From Lysobacter daejeonensis GH1-9 (lineage in GTDB: Bacteria > Pseudomonadota > Gammaproteobacteria > Xanthomonadales > Xanthomonadaceae), in assembly GCF_000768355.1 (NCBI RefSeq), contig NZ_AVPU01000016.1, forward strand, positions 1 through 64,000: a DNA stretch of 64,000 bases. The letters are read 5' to 3'. The translations under genes were made by a program, and so were the position numbers. The notes below the pieces were generated by a model. That model was not told the origin of the DNA. It made no database searches and saw only the letters and a list, made by a program, of their open reading frames with translations. The first letter of the stretch is position 1; each line of letters begins with the position of its first letter. Below are positions 38,634-50,108 of this stretch, piece by piece.

Positions 38634-40532
38634 TCAACTGCCCGCGTCCGCATCGCGCCCCAGGGCGCGGCGCACCTCTTCCAGCGCCCCCGGATCATCC
38701 AGCGTGGAAAGGTCACCCGGATCGCGGGACTCGGCCAGCGCCTGAATGGAACGCCGCAGCAGCTTGCCGGAGCGGGTCTTGGGCAGTGCATTCACCACGT
38801 ACACCCGCGACGGGCGGGCCACGGCACCCAGCTGCTCCACCACGCGCTTCTGCATCGCCACCGCGATCTCGACCGCACTCATGCCCTCGGCGCCCTGCTT
38901 CAGCGTGGCGAACACCACGGGCACCTGGCCCTTGAGTTCATCGTGCACGCCCACCACCGCGGCTTCCGCCACGGAGGGATGGGTGGACACCGACTCCTCG
39001 ATCTCGCGCGTGCCCAGGCGGTGCCCGGCCACGTTGATCACGTCGTCGGTGCGCCCGAGGATGAAGGTATAGCCATCGGCATCGCGGATGGCCCAGTCCA
39101 GCGAGCTGTACAGCAGCTCCTTGAAATGACCGAAATAGCTGGACACGAAGCGCGCGTCGTCGCGCCAGATCGTGGTCATGAACCCCGGCGGCAGCGGCGG
39201 CACCATCACCAGCACGCCCTTCTCGCCGGGCGCCACGTCCTCGCCGGTGGCTTCGTTGATGACCCGCAGGTTGTAGCCGGGGGTGGGCAGGCCCGGTGAA
39301 CCGAATTTCACCGGCTTCATCTCAACCCCCGGCATCAGCGCCAGCACTGGCCAGCCGGTCTCGGTCTGCCAGTAGTTGTCGATGATCGTCTTGCCGATGC
39401 CCTCGGTGATCCACTGGGCGGTCGGTTCATCCAATGGCTCGCCCGCCAGGAACAGGTACTTCAGCGCGGACAGGTCATGCTGCTTGAGGTACGCCGCGTC
39501 CTGCTTCTTCAGCACGCGGATCGCGGTAGGCGAGGAGAACATCGTGCGCACGCCATAGCGTTCGCAGATCTGCCACCAGATAGCGGGATCCGGGTTGACC
39601 GGCAGCCCTTCGTAGAGGATCGACGTGGCGCCGGCGATCAGCGGTCCATACACGTTGTAGCTGTGCCCCACCGCCCAACCCACGTCCGAAGTGGAGAACA
39701 TCACCTGGCCGGGCTGGATGTCGTAGATCGACCACATCGACATCGCCATCGCCACCGCGTAGCCGCCCACGTCGCGCTGCACGCCCTTGGGCTTGCCGGT
39801 GGTGCCGGAGGTGTAAAGCAGGTAGCTCGGCTCGTTGGATTCCAGCCAGGCGACTTCGACCTCCGCACCGTCGTGCTGCGCGCGCAGACTGGCGTAGTCC
39901 ACGTCACGGCCATCGATACGCGTGAGCGCGTTGTCCAGGCCGCGATCGACGATCAGCACGTGCCCAGGTGGAGATTGGGCCTCCGCGCAGGCCGCATCCA
40001 CCAGCGGCTTGTACGGGATGACCTTGCCACCGCGCATGCCGGCATCGGCGCAGATCAGCAGCTTAGGCTCGGCATCATCGATGCGCAGCGCCAGGTTGTG
40101 CGCCGCGAAACCGCCAAACACCACCGAGTGCACCGCGCCGATGCGTGCGCATGCCAGCATCGCGAACACCGCCTCGGCCATGTTGGGCATGTAGATGATG
40201 ACGCGGTCGCCCCGCTCCACGCCCAGTGCCCGGATGACGGCGGCGAAGGTGTTCACCTCTCGGTGCAGTTCACGGTAGGTGATCTCGCGGGTGAGGCCTG
40301 TCTCGGTTGAGATCGTGACCAGCGCCAACTGGTCGGCACGCGCCTTGAGGTGACGGTCCACTGCGTTGTAGCAGAGGTTGGTTTCGCCACCGACGAACCA
40401 CTTGCGGAACGGCGGCCGCGAGTCGTCCAGGATCCTGTCTGGCACTCGGTGCCAGTAAATGGCCTCCGCCTGTTCAGCCCAGAAGGCTTCCGGTTGCTCG
40501 ATCGAACGGCGATAGAACTCCTCGTACCGCAT
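38634..40532 (-). CDS. prpE: Propionyl-CoA synthetase
   Basis: The enzyme of 632 residues activates propionate with ATP and CoA. The N-terminal MRYEEFYRRSIEQPEAFW is the acetyl/propionyl-CoA synthetase cap; the AMP-binding P-loop is LLYTSGTTGKPKGVQRD; the adenylate-binding DNYWQTETGWP and the C-terminal acetylatable lysine in LPKTRSGKLLRR follow. Motif details (HRVPDRILDD start, QTETGWPV) suit PrpE rather than Acs. GGAGG lies seven bases before the ATG at 40532, preferred over an ATG two codons upstream that would touch the ribosome site. Confidence 0.93.
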   Translation of the reverse strand: MRYEEFYRRSIEQPEAFWAEQAEAIYWHRVPDRILDDSRPPFRKWFVGGETNLCYNAVDRHLKARADQLALVTISTETGLTREITYRELHREVNTFAAVIRALGVERGDRVIIYMPNMAEAVFAMLACARIGAVHSVVFGGFAAHNLALRIDDAEPKLLICADAGMRGGKVIPYKPLVDAACAEAQSPPGHVLIVDRGLDNALTRIDGRDVDYASLRAQHDGAEVEVAWLESNEPSYLLYTSGTTGKPKGVQRDVGGYAVAMAMSMWSIYDIQPGQVMFSTSDVGWAVGHSYNVYGPLIAGATSILYEGLPVNPDPAIWWQICERYGVRTMFSSPTAIRVLKKQDAAYLKQHDLSALKYLFLAGEPLDEPTAQWITEGIGKTIIDNYWQTETGWPVLALMPGVEMKPVKFGSPGLPTPGYNLRVINEATGEDVAPGEKGVLVMVPPLPPGFMTTIWRDDARFVSSYFGHFKELLYSSLDWAIRDADGYTFILGRTDDVINVAGHRLGTREIEESVSTHPSVAEAAVVGVHDELKGQVPVVFATLKQGAEGMSAVEIAVAMQKRVVEQLGAVARPSRVYVVNALPKTRSGKLLRRSIQALAESRDPGDLSTLDDPGALEEVRRALGRDADAGS

Positions 40533-40566
40533 GTCCATTCCTCCACGACAATACATCGAGGCTATC

Positions 40567-40586
40567 GCGGCGCAGCATGCTGCCGC
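40567..40586. promoter_or_regulatory. Palindrome upstream of prpE
   Basis: A perfect 12-bp palindrome GCAGCATGCTGC (40572-40583), extended imperfectly to GCGG/CCGC, lies 34 bp before the prpE start in a 281-bp divergent gap. The position suits an operator; the regulator is unknown. The rest of the gap up to the kinase gene shows nothing clear. Confidence 0.3.
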
Positions 40587-40813
40587 GCTAAGACATTGGT
40601 CGAAAAAATGCCGGAGCCCTGTGGCATGCCGTTTTCAGCGCGTGCCGCGAGATCAGACGACACCGGCGCGCCGCAGAATGCTGCGACGCGTCATGCAGGT
40701 TTCCGCGCCAATGCGAATGGGATTCGCCTCGCCGGGAAGCCCGAAGAGCCGCCCCTTCCTGACCGGCTCCCCAGCCCCGGCTGTCCGTTTCAACCAAACG
40801 AAATCCGGTTTCG

Positions 40814-41938
40814 ATGAGTCGAGGCTTGGCAAACGTCGCCCGACCGTCGGACCATCCCCGGATGCGTACATCGCCTCCAGCCAGCGCGCCATTGCTGCCC
40901 ATCGATCGGATCGCGCGGGTGCTGTATCCCGCGGCGGTGGCCGTCATCGTCTCCGCGACCCTCTGGGTATCCAGCCTCTTCGACGAACCACCCCAGCTGA
41001 CGATCGCCGCCGCACTGGGCTTCATCGCCTGGGTCGCGCTGCTCAGCGAAGCAATCCGGCACTACTCGCGCTGGCTGGAACGCCGCTGGCCCTGGCACGC
41101 CCGTCCGGCCCATCGCCTGGTCCTGCAGGTGGGAGGATCGACCCTCGCCATCATTGCCTTCAGCCTGATGGTTTACGTCCCGCTGAAACTCCACGAAATC
41201 CGCAACGGTGCCAACGACACCATCGGCTGGCCGCACCTGACGGTGACGGCCCTCATCGCCACGGTGTTCTCGCTGGCGTTGAACGCGTTGCACGTCACGC
41301 TCGACTTCCATGCCAGCCTGCAGCGCGCGCAGCAGGACACCCGAGACATGCAGGCCGCGATGCTGCGCGCGGAACTCGACGCGCTGAAAGCGCAGATCAA
41401 CCCCCACTTCCTGTTCAACAGCCTCAACACCGTGCACGGGTTGATCGCGCAGGATCCGGCGCTGGCCCGCGGACTGTTGCTGGAACTGAGCGATGTCCTG
41501 CGTTACGCCCTGGGCCATTCGCACCACGACTTGGTACCGCTGGCTCGTGAGCTGGAGTTCCTCCACGCCTACCGCGCCCTGCTGCAGGCACGGCACGGCG
41601 AAGGCCTCCGCGTCGACATCCAGCCGATGGACGGTTCCAGCGACATGATGATTCCACCAATGAGTCTCCAGGTCCTGGTGGAGAATGCGGTCCGCCACAA
41701 CCGCACCCGCGAGGACGATCCACTGGTCGTGGACGTCCGCCTGGGCGATCGGGGCATCATCGTCTCCAATCCGATCAAGCCGCGGCACAGCCCCAATCCC
41801 GGCGCGGGCACCGGACTGTCCAACATCGAGCAGCGCTATCGCCTGCTCGGCACCGAGGGCATCCGCGTGGCCCGTGAATGCAATGCTTTCATCGTCGAGC
41901 TCGGGCTGCTGGCACGCCCCAAGGCAACCTCCCCATGA
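40814..41938 (+). CDS. LytS-type sensor histidine kinase
   Basis: The 374-residue membrane kinase has four predicted helices (near residues 35-56, 64-83, 100-122 and 136-160) and no large periplasmic domain. A His_kinase domain follows with LKAQINPHFLFNSLNTV (phosphorylated His198) and an HATPase region with VLVENAVRHN and GTGLSNIEQRY. This is the LytS/YehU-like family that pairs with LytTR regulators. Its stop overlaps the regulator start (ATGA). The start is uncertain: the ATG at 40862 is an alternative and neither has a ribosome site. Confidence 0.88.
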   Translation: MSRGLANVARPSDHPRMRTSPPASAPLLPIDRIARVLYPAAVAVIVSATLWVSSLFDEPPQLTIAAALGFIAWVALLSEAIRHYSRWLERRWPWHARPAHRLVLQVGGSTLAIIAFSLMVYVPLKLHEIRNGANDTIGWPHLTVTALIATVFSLALNALHVTLDFHASLQRAQQDTRDMQAAMLRAELDALKAQINPHFLFNSLNTVHGLIAQDPALARGLLLELSDVLRYALGHSHHDLVPLARELEFLHAYRALLQARHGEGLRVDIQPMDGSSDMMIPPMSLQVLVENAVRHNRTREDDPLVVDVRLGDRGIIVSNPIKPRHSPNPGAGTGLSNIEQRYRLLGTEGIRVARECNAFIVELGLLARPKATSP

Positions 41939-42708
41939 CCGCCCCCCTGCATGCGTTGATCGTGGAAGACGAGCCGGTCGCGGGCGACACCTTGCGCGCG
42001 CTGCTCACCGAGTTCGCGCCCGAGTTGACCTTGGAGCCCTCCATCGGCGCCATTGCGCCGGCGATAGCACGGCTCGCGCAGGCGCCTCCGCCGGCCCTGG
42101 TCTTCATGGACGTGCACCTGGCGGATGGCCTGTGCTTCGAAATATTTGATGCCCTGCCACCAACATCGCCGGTGATCTTCACCACGGCGTACGATCAGTT
42201 CGCACTCCAGGCGTTTGAGGCCTTCGGCATTGATTACCTGCTCAAGCCGATCCGTCCGGCGCGCTTGGCCACCGCGCTCGCGAAGTGGCGCCGGCTGCGC
42301 GAGTCGAACATCCCGGCAGACCCGCCCACGGGGCCTGCTGCCGCTCGCCACTATTTTCACGCATCCCGGCAGTACCGCAGGCGCATCCTGGTGCAGTCGG
42401 GGGAGACGCTGGTTTCCCTCGCACTCGAAGACGTCGCGTATTTCCACAAAGCCCTGGTCGTTCGCGTGGTGACCCACGGCGGCCGTGCCTACCCGGTTTC
42501 GCAGAGCCTGGACGAACTTGAACAGACGCTGGACCCGACCGTCTTTATTCGGGTCAACCGGCAAGTGATCGTCCGGGCGGAGGCAATCGCAAGGATCGAT
42601 CGAGGCTTCAAGAGCAGACTCGAACTGACCCTCACCCCGCCGCTGGCCGAAGCCTGCACCGTCAGCCAGGAGCGCGCAGGGGCGCTGCGCGACTGGCTGG
42701 ATCGCTGA
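41935..42708 (+). CDS. LytTR-family response regulator
   Basis: The protein of 257 residues has a receiver domain (ALIVEDEP, phosphoacceptor Asp59 in VFMDVHL, Lys in YLLKPIRP) and a C-terminal LytTR DNA-binding domain (ILVQSGETLVSLALEDVAYF, FIRVNRQVIVRAEAI). It is translationally coupled to the kinase gene through ATGA overlap, so the pair is one two-component system. Targets are not known; the DUF5694 gene 177 bp downstream is a candidate. No clear LytTR direct repeat was found in that gap. Confidence 0.92.
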   Translation: MTAPLHALIVEDEPVAGDTLRALLTEFAPELTLEPSIGAIAPAIARLAQAPPPALVFMDVHLADGLCFEIFDALPPTSPVIFTTAYDQFALQAFEAFGIDYLLKPIRPARLATALAKWRRLRESNIPADPPTGPAAARHYFHASRQYRRRILVQSGETLVSLALEDVAYFHKALVVRVVTHGGRAYPVSQSLDELEQTLDPTVFIRVNRQVIVRAEAIARIDRGFKSRLELTLTPPLAEACTVSQERAGALRDWLDR

Positions 42709-42885
42709 ATCCCCTGGTTGGATTGCTGGCTTCGAGTGTGGCTTGCGCAGGTTCACGCCACGCATTTCCCGCTTCGCATCGTTTCCGCGCGTCACGTAGT
42801 GCAGCTGCGGCCATGCTGGCTTCGCCCTCGACCGGGCCGTGCGCGGCACCTCGCCTCGCCCGTCACCAAGACCAGGTGTTCCCAC

Positions 42886-43962
42886 ATGCGATATCTGTTG
42901 CCAGTGCTGCTCGCCGTCTCCGTCGCAGCCCAGGTCGCCCCCTGTCACGCCCAGTTTGCCCCGCCGCTTGGCGCCCGGCCGGAAGTTGCCGGTGCGCGGA
43001 CGCAGATGGCGACGCTCGCCAGCATCCACCTTTCCGGCCACTCCGGAGACTGGCAGGTTGCGTGGCTCACCCCCCTGCGCGCGCGAATCATCGCCTGGCG
43101 CCCGCAACTGATCACGATCGAAAACCTCTCCGGCTCGCAATGCGAAATGATGCGCGCCCTGCCTGGACGCTACGCCGAGACGTACGACACCTACTGCACG
43201 GACGCCACGCCCTTCCAACGCAGCCTCAAACTGACCCAGGCCGAAGCCGAAGCACGCGCGGAGCAGCAACTGGCCACCTGGCCGCGCACGCCAACGCCCG
43301 CCCAGCGCCGCGAACTGGCGATGCTGTTCCTGGCGGCCGGCGACTTCGGCTCCGCGATGGTCCAATGGTTGCGGCTGCCGCCGGCCGAGCGCCGCGCGGG
43401 AGACACCCTGAGCGAGCGAGCGGTGAAGCACCTCACGCGCTCGTCGGGCACCATGAACGAAAGCATCGACGTCGCCGCGGAAGTCGCCGCGAGCGTAGGA
43501 CTGGATCGCCTCCATGCCGTCGACGATCACACCAGCGACGCCATCTTCAGCATGCAGGACCCGGCCTTCGAGCCGTGGCAGCAAGCGCGATACGAAGCCA
43601 TCGTGCCCTCGCCGCAGTTGGTCCAGCAATCCGAAGTCGAAAAACACGTGCACGACGGTGAAAGCCTGCTGGCCTACTACAGGGTTATCAACGCCGCGCA
43701 CGCAAACGACGACACGATCCAGCTCGACTTCGGCGGTGCGCTCACCGACCCGCACTCCAAACGCTTCGGGCGTCAGTATGTCGGCTGGTGGGAAACCCGG
43801 AACCTGCGCATGGCCGCGAACATCCGCGGAGCCATCAGCCGCACTCCCGGCGTGCGCGTCCTGAACATCGTCGGCGCCTCGCACAAGCCGTGGTACGACC
43901 AGTGGGCCCGCCAGATGAGCGACGTGGAGGTCGTCGACGTCGCTGCCGTACTCGGCCCTTGA
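42886..43962 (+). CDS. DUF5694 secreted protein
   Basis: The protein of 358 residues has a signal peptide (MRYLLPVLLAVSVAAQVAPCHA). The mature part fits DUF5694: ITIENLSGSQCEMM in the first half, VINAAHANDDTIQLDFGG, FGRQYVGWWETRNLRMAANI and VLNIVGASHKPW near the end. The last two segments recall the Arg-Asn-x-x-Met and Gly-x-x-His motifs of TraB/GumN-type proteins, a remote and unproven link. Function is unknown. The ATG at 42886 has AGGTG ahead of it. A bidirectional terminator separates it from mdh. Confidence 0.8.
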   Translation: MRYLLPVLLAVSVAAQVAPCHAQFAPPLGARPEVAGARTQMATLASIHLSGHSGDWQVAWLTPLRARIIAWRPQLITIENLSGSQCEMMRALPGRYAETYDTYCTDATPFQRSLKLTQAEAEARAEQQLATWPRTPTPAQRRELAMLFLAAGDFGSAMVQWLRLPPAERRAGDTLSERAVKHLTRSSGTMNESIDVAAEVAASVGLDRLHAVDDHTSDAIFSMQDPAFEPWQQARYEAIVPSPQLVQQSEVEKHVHDGESLLAYYRVINAAHANDDTIQLDFGGALTDPHSKRFGRQYVGWWETRNLRMAANIRGAISRTPGVRVLNIVGASHKPWYDQWARQMSDVEVVDVAAVLGP

Positions 43963-44015
43963 GGTTCCTGCGCGCATCAAGCAACGACAGCCCCGAATCA
44001 ATCTCCGCAAAAGAG

Positions 44016-44041
44016 AAAGGGCGGCCCAAAGGCCGCCCTTT
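44016..44041. terminator. Bidirectional terminator between DUF5694 gene and mdh
   Basis: An 11-bp stem AAAGGGCGGCC/GGCCGCCCTTT with a 4-nt loop lies between the convergent genes. A-rich and T-rich ends make it usable on both strands. Confidence 0.75.
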
Positions 44042-44069
44042 CATTGTCACTGTCCCAGCCTGGCTGCGA

Positions 44070-45053
44070 TCAGAGCAGGTGTGCCACGCCAGCGCGCTCT
44101 TCCTCGAGCTCGGCCAGCGTCTTGTCCATTGCCGCGCGGCTGAACTCGTCGACCGGCAGGCCTTCCACGCGGGTGTACTCGCCGTTGGCACAGGTCACCG
44201 GCACGCCGTAGATCACGCCTTCCGGGATGCCGTAACTGCCGTCCGACGGCACGCCCATCGTCGCCCACTTGCCGTTGGTGCCCAGCACCCAGTCACGGAT
44301 GTGGTCGATGGCGGCGTTGGCGGCCGACGCAGCCGAGGACAGGCCACGCGCCTCGATGATCGCCGCGCCGCGCTTGCCGACCTGCGGGATGAAGGTGTTG
44401 GCGTTCCACTCGGCGTCGTTGATCTTGTCCTTCAGCGACTCGCCGTTGACGGTGGCGAAACGGTAGTCCGGGTACATGGTCGGGCTGTGGTTGCCCCACA
44501 CGACCAGCTTCTCGATGTCGGCGACGGCCACGCCGGCCTTGTTGGCCAGCTGCGACAGCGCGCGGTTGTGGTCCAGGCGCAGCATCGCGGTGAAGTTCTT
44601 CGCCGGCAGGTCCGGCGCCGACTTCATGGCGATGTAGGCATTGGTGTTGGCCGGGTTGCCGACCACCAGCACCTTTACGTTGCGGCTGGCAACCTTGTTC
44701 AGCGCGGCGCCCTGCGCGGTGAAGATCTTGGCGTTCTCCAGCAGCAGGTCCTTGCGCTCCATGCCCGGGCCGCGCGGGCGTGCGCCGACCAGCAGGGCGA
44801 TGTCGGCGTCCTTGAACGCCACTTCCGCGTCATCCGTGCCGACCATGCCGGCCAGCAGCGGGAACGCGCAGTCTTCCAGTTCCATCATCACGCCCTTCAG
44901 CGCGGCCTGGGCCTTCTCCATCGGCAGCTCGAGCATCTGCAGGATGACGGGCTGGTCCTTGCCCAGCATCTCGCCGGAAGCGATGCGGAACAGCAGCGAG
45001 TAGCCGATCTGGCCGGCAGCACCGGTAACGGCAACGCGGACGGGGGTCTTCAT
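44070..45053 (-). CDS. mdh: Malate dehydrogenase
   Basis: This NAD-dependent enzyme of 327 residues interconverts malate and oxaloacetate. It shows the nucleotide loop [34 protein letters not shown] with the substrate-binding arginines, [18 protein letters not shown] and the catalytic His in [12 protein letters not shown]. It belongs to the LDH-like/cytosolic type of about 328 residues found in Xanthomonadaceae, not the 312-residue E. coli type. It lies 60 bp after the glutaredoxin-like gene on the same strand. Confidence 0.97.
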   Translation of the reverse strand: MKTPVRVAVTGAAGQIGYSLLFRIASGEMLGKDQPVILQMLELPMEKAQAALKGVMMELEDCAFPLLAGMVGTDDAEVAFKDADIALLVGARPRGPGMERKDLLLENAKIFTAQGAALNKVASRNVKVLVVGNPANTNAYIAMKSAPDLPAKNFTAMLRLDHNRALSQLANKAGVAVADIEKLVVWGNHSPTMYPDYRFATVNGESLKDKINDAEWNANTFIPQVGKRGAAIIEARGLSSAASAANAAIDHIRDWVLGTNGKWATMGVPSDGSYGIPEGVIYGVPVTCANGEYTRVEGLPVDEFSRAAMDKTLAELEEERAGVAHLL

Positions 45054-45113
45054 GGAAGTTTCCTTGCGTAACGGGTTGGGGTGGGGCGGATTGGGATGGA
45101 GCCGGCCAGCGCG

Positions 45114-45470
45114 TCAGAACACGCGGTAGCCCAACGGGGTGAGTTTCTCTTTCAGTTCAGCGGTGTTGTAGCCATACACCACCTCCTGGCCGATGACGGT
45201 GGTGGGCACGCCACGCGCACCCAGCGCCTGCATGGCACGGTCGCCTTCCGGCGTGTCGACGTCGAGGATGCGGTAACGCACGTTCGCAAGCTCGAATGCC
45301 TTCTGCTGCTTGCGGCAGTAACCGCACCATTCGGCCGCCATCATCACGATGCGGTCATCGCCGGTCGCGACCCGCGGATCGTCCGGGTGCAGGGTGGGCT
45401 CGCGATCGCCGCGGAAATGCATCCATCCGCCAATCGCCGCCAACACCACCAGCACCCAGACAATGCGCAT
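45114..45470 (-). CDS. Membrane-anchored glutaredoxin-like protein
   Basis: The 118-residue protein has an N-terminal hydrophobic helix (MRIVWVLVVLAAIGGWMHF) that acts as membrane anchor or signal, then a thioredoxin fold with the redox pair CGYC (in MMAAEWCGYCRKQQ), the cis-Pro loop GVPTTVIGQEV and YGYNTAELKEKL. It resembles glutaredoxin/NrdH-type domains. The client is unknown; the anchor suggests work at the periplasmic face. It sits 15 bp after the aminotransferase and before mdh. Confidence 0.85.
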   Translation of the reverse strand: MRIVWVLVVLAAIGGWMHFRGDREPTLHPDDPRVATGDDRIVMMAAEWCGYCRKQQKAFELANVRYRILDVDTPEGDRAMQALGARGVPTTVIGQEVVYGYNTAELKEKLTPLGYRVF

Positions 45471-45485
45471 GACCGACGCTCCGGA

Positions 45486-46691
45486 TCAGACGAGTTCCGC
45501 GAAGAACTCCTGGAACCGCTGCAGGCCCGGGGCCAGCTGCGGCGTCGGGCAGGTATAGCTGATGCGCAACGCTCGCGGCTCGCCGAACGCCGACCCCGGC
45601 ACGCAGGCTACGCCCTTGGCTTCCAGCAGCGCGTTGCAGAAGTCGACGTCGTTCTCGATCTTCGTGCCGCTTGGGCCATGGGTCTTGCCGAACGCGCAGC
45701 TGATGTCCGGGAACACGTAGAACGCGCCCTGCGGGCGCGGGCACACCAGGCCAGGAATCGCGTTCATCACGTCCATGACCTGGTCGCGCTTGGCCTGGAA
45801 CTCGACGCGCTTCTGGTTCGGCACGTCCTGCGGACCGGTCAGCGCGGCGATGCCGGCGGCGTTGACCACTTCCGGCACGTTGGTGATGTGGTTGGAGTTG
45901 AGCGTGACCAGCGCCTTGGCCACGACCTCCGGCCCGACCATGAAGCCCAGGCGCCAGCCCGGCATGCCATAGGTCTTGGACAGCGAGTCAAGGAAGATCA
46001 CGCGATCGCGCAGCTCCGGGCGGGCGAGCACGAAGTTGTAGTACTCCAGACCGTCGAACAGCATGCGGTTGTAGATGTCGTCGGCGATGACCCAGGTGTC
46101 CGGATACTTCACCAGCACGTCCGCCAGCGCGACGATCTCGTCCTTGGTGTACACCATGCCCGTCGGATTGGACGGGTTGTTGAACAGGAACACCTTCGGC
46201 TTCTTCGCCAGCGCTTCGTCAAGCTGCTGTGGGGTCAGCTTGTAGTTCTGGCTGGCCGGGCATGGCAGCAGCTGGATCTTGGCGTTGACGATCTCGGCGA
46301 TGTCCACGTAGCTGGTCCAGTACGGCGCCGGGAAGGCGATCGTGTCGCCCTCGTCCAGCAGCGCCTCGGCCAGGTTGTAGATCACGTGCTTGGCGCCGAT
46401 GCCGGTCGCGCAGTTGGCGCGGGTGTAGCCGGTGAGGCCGATCTGCTCGATGTGCTCGAGCAGCGCGTCGAGCAGCGCGTCGGGACCACGGTTGCTGCCG
46501 TACTGGCCGCTGTCCTTGTCGACCGCCTGGCGCGCGGCTTCGTACACGTGCGGGCCCGGCAGGAAGTTCGGCACGCCGATGGAGAAGCTGATGATGTCGC
46601 GGCCTTCGGCCTTCAGGCGCTTGGCCTTCTCGGCAACGGCCATGATGGCGCTGGGCTTGGCACGTCCAATGCGCGCGGCGAGCTGGGGCAT
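45486..46691 (-). CDS. Class I aminotransferase, probable aspartate aminotransferase
   Basis: The PLP enzyme of 401 residues has fold type I: SIGVPNFLPGPHVYEAA, NNPSNPTG with the PLP-contact Asn, ADDIYNRM, the Schiff-base lysine in DSLSKTYGMPGWRLG (Lys239) and a C-terminal substrate-carboxylate Arg in RALRISYTC. It belongs to the AspC/Ib group (aspartate or aspartate/prephenate aminotransferases). Placement near mdh fits oxaloacetate/aspartate exchange, but specificity is not proven. The start at MPQLAARIGRAKPSAIM is the conserved one. Confidence 0.9.
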   Translation of the reverse strand: MPQLAARIGRAKPSAIMAVAEKAKRLKAEGRDIISFSIGVPNFLPGPHVYEAARQAVDKDSGQYGSNRGPDALLDALLEHIEQIGLTGYTRANCATGIGAKHVIYNLAEALLDEGDTIAFPAPYWTSYVDIAEIVNAKIQLLPCPASQNYKLTPQQLDEALAKKPKVFLFNNPSNPTGMVYTKDEIVALADVLVKYPDTWVIADDIYNRMLFDGLEYYNFVLARPELRDRVIFLDSLSKTYGMPGWRLGFMVGPEVVAKALVTLNSNHITNVPEVVNAAGIAALTGPQDVPNQKRVEFQAKRDQVMDVMNAIPGLVCPRPQGAFYVFPDISCAFGKTHGPSGTKIENDVDFCNALLEAKGVACVPGSAFGEPRALRISYTCPTPQLAPGLQRFQEFFAELV

Positions 46692-46856
46692 CGCGAGGAA
46701 CCTCGTGGGAAGCGTGTAGGGAGGGCGGAAAGCCCGGTACAGAACCCCGAAATGGTACCACGCGGGCCCCGTCCGGACCGGGCCGACGATGGTCTCACCC
46801 AAGGCCCGTTTCCGCTGCAACCACCTCCCTGGCGACGGCGCCGGCTGGCACGAAAA

Positions 46857-46881
46857 CGCCCGCCCGGATTCCGGGCGGGCG
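46857..46881 (-). terminator. Rho-independent terminator of ppiB
   Basis: An 11-bp stem CGCCCGCCCGG/CCGGGCGGGCG with a 3-nt loop is followed on the minus strand by TTTTCG, 27 bp after the ppiB stop. Confidence 0.85.
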
Positions 46882-46908
46882 CTCGCGCCTTCTACACTTG
46901 CCGACAAC

Positions 46909-47415
46909 TCAAGCGCGCGCGTTGGCGTCCAGCGTCTTGTTCCACTCGGCCACGCGATCGGCCTTGGCGGCAATCGCGGCGGCGGCGTCACCCTCGATCT
47001 TCACCGAGTTGATCTTGTCGCCCTGCTTCACGCTGTCCACCACGTCCAGGCCTTCGGTCACCTTGCCGAACACGGTGTGCTTGCCGTCCAGCCACGGGCA
47101 TGCCACGTGGGTGATGAAGAACTGGCTGCCGTTGGTCGACGGACCGGCATTGGCCATCGACAGCACGCCACGCTCATGGCTCAGGCCGTTGCGGGTCTCG
47201 TCCTCGAAACGGTAGCCCGGGCCGCCGCGACCGCTGCCTTCCGGGCAGCCACCCTGGATCATGAAGTCGGCGATGACGCGGTGGAAGTTCAGGCCGTCGT
47301 AATAGCCGCGCTGGGCCAGGTTCACGAAGTTGGCGACGGTCAGCGGGGCCTTGTCGGCGGCCAGTTCAATGCGGATCGGGCCGCGTTCAGTATCAAAATG
47401 GGCAATCAGGCTCAT
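46909..47415 (-). CDS. ppiB: Peptidyl-prolyl cis-trans isomerase (cyclophilin)
   Basis: The cytoplasmic cyclophilin has 168 residues and no signal peptide. It carries the active-site segments NFHRVIADFMIQGGCP, GVLSMANAGPSTNGSQFFIT and WLDGKHTVFGKV. It speeds isomerisation of proline peptide bonds during folding. AAGGAGA lies before the ATG at 47415. It is divergent from typA across 183 bp, which should carry both promoters; a TATACT hexamer (47542-47547) is a candidate -10 for typA. Confidence 0.95.
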   Translation of the reverse strand: MSLIAHFDTERGPIRIELAADKAPLTVANFVNLAQRGYYDGLNFHRVIADFMIQGGCPEGSGRGGPGYRFEDETRNGLSHERGVLSMANAGPSTNGSQFFITHVACPWLDGKHTVFGKVTEGLDVVDSVKQGDKINSVKIEGDAAAAIAAKADRVAEWNKTLDANARA

Positions 47416-47598
47416 GGCCGTCTCCTTTCGGGTTGGGGTCGGGGCACTGGGCCCATCCCGCGCGACATGGAGACGACACCCCCGTCTCACAAGGGGGTGG
47501 GACGTTCAGGCAAGCGGCCACGGCGCTGCCGCCTGATCCGGTATACTGGTCCGCTTCCTTCCAAAAACAGGCGCCACCGACCGTGGTGCCCTTTCCCG

Positions 47599-49446
<1,848 letters not shown>

Positions 49447-49466
49447 TAGCGGCACGCGGCACGACG

Positions 49467-49937
49467 GTGGAGGCGCAGTCCCGCTACAACCCGGATCCGC
49501 ATGCGCATCCGGGACTGCATGCCATCGCCGTGTTCGAGGCGGCCAAGGGCGTCATCGCCCTTCTGGCCGCCGCGGGCCTCGCGTGGGCGGGGCCCACCGC
49601 CCTGCAACACACCCTCGATGGCGTGGCGGTGAAGCTGCACCTCAACCCCTCGCACGGGCCCGTTGCTTCGCTGCTGCGGGGCATCAACCCGGAATCCCTT
49701 GGCGTGGCCATCGCCGTCACCCTGGCTTATGCGCTGATGCGCTTCGTCGAGGCATGGGGGCTGTGGCGGGCCAAGGCGTGGGGCTCATGGCTGGGCTGTA
49801 TCGGCGCCGCCATCTACCTGCCCTTCGAGCTGTACGCGCTTGTCGCCCACCCGGGCTGGCTTGAGGCCGGCGTACTCGCCGTCAATCTGCTGGTGGTCTG
49901 GGTGCTGGGCCGCGACTTGGCCAAACGCCGCCGGTAA
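49467..49937 (+). CDS. DUF2127 membrane protein
   Basis: The protein of 156 residues starts at GTG and has three to four membrane helices (around residues 23-43, 75-93, 105-122 and 130-150). The family pattern is visible as GLHAIAVFEAAKGVIALLAA and RFVEAWGLWRAKAWGSWLG. No function is known for DUF2127. It begins 20 bp after typA, so it is probably read in the same transcript, although no strong ribosome site is seen. Confidence 0.82.
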   Translation: MEAQSRYNPDPHAHPGLHAIAVFEAAKGVIALLAAAGLAWAGPTALQHTLDGVAVKLHLNPSHGPVASLLRGINPESLGVAIAVTLAYALMRFVEAWGLWRAKAWGSWLGCIGAAIYLPFELYALVAHPGWLEAGVLAVNLLVVWVLGRDLAKRRR

Positions 49938-50108
49938 CGGGACCGCCCCCCCGCCTCCCTGCCCCTTTCAGAAGCCGGCCTGTGCCCACCGGCTGCCGAT
50001 GCGATCGCCGCGTCAGTTGACCGTGGTCGCACTCTGGGCACTCGTTCCGCCAGCGCCCCCCCCGGTAACGCTATTCTCGGCAGGCAAATCTGCGAAAGGG
50101 GAATCGCA

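Noticed and set aside
46789-47598. N-terminal extension of TypA by 270 residues
   Set aside because: The upstream part is antisense to ppiB, and the conserved TypA start [18 protein letters not shown] lies at 47599.
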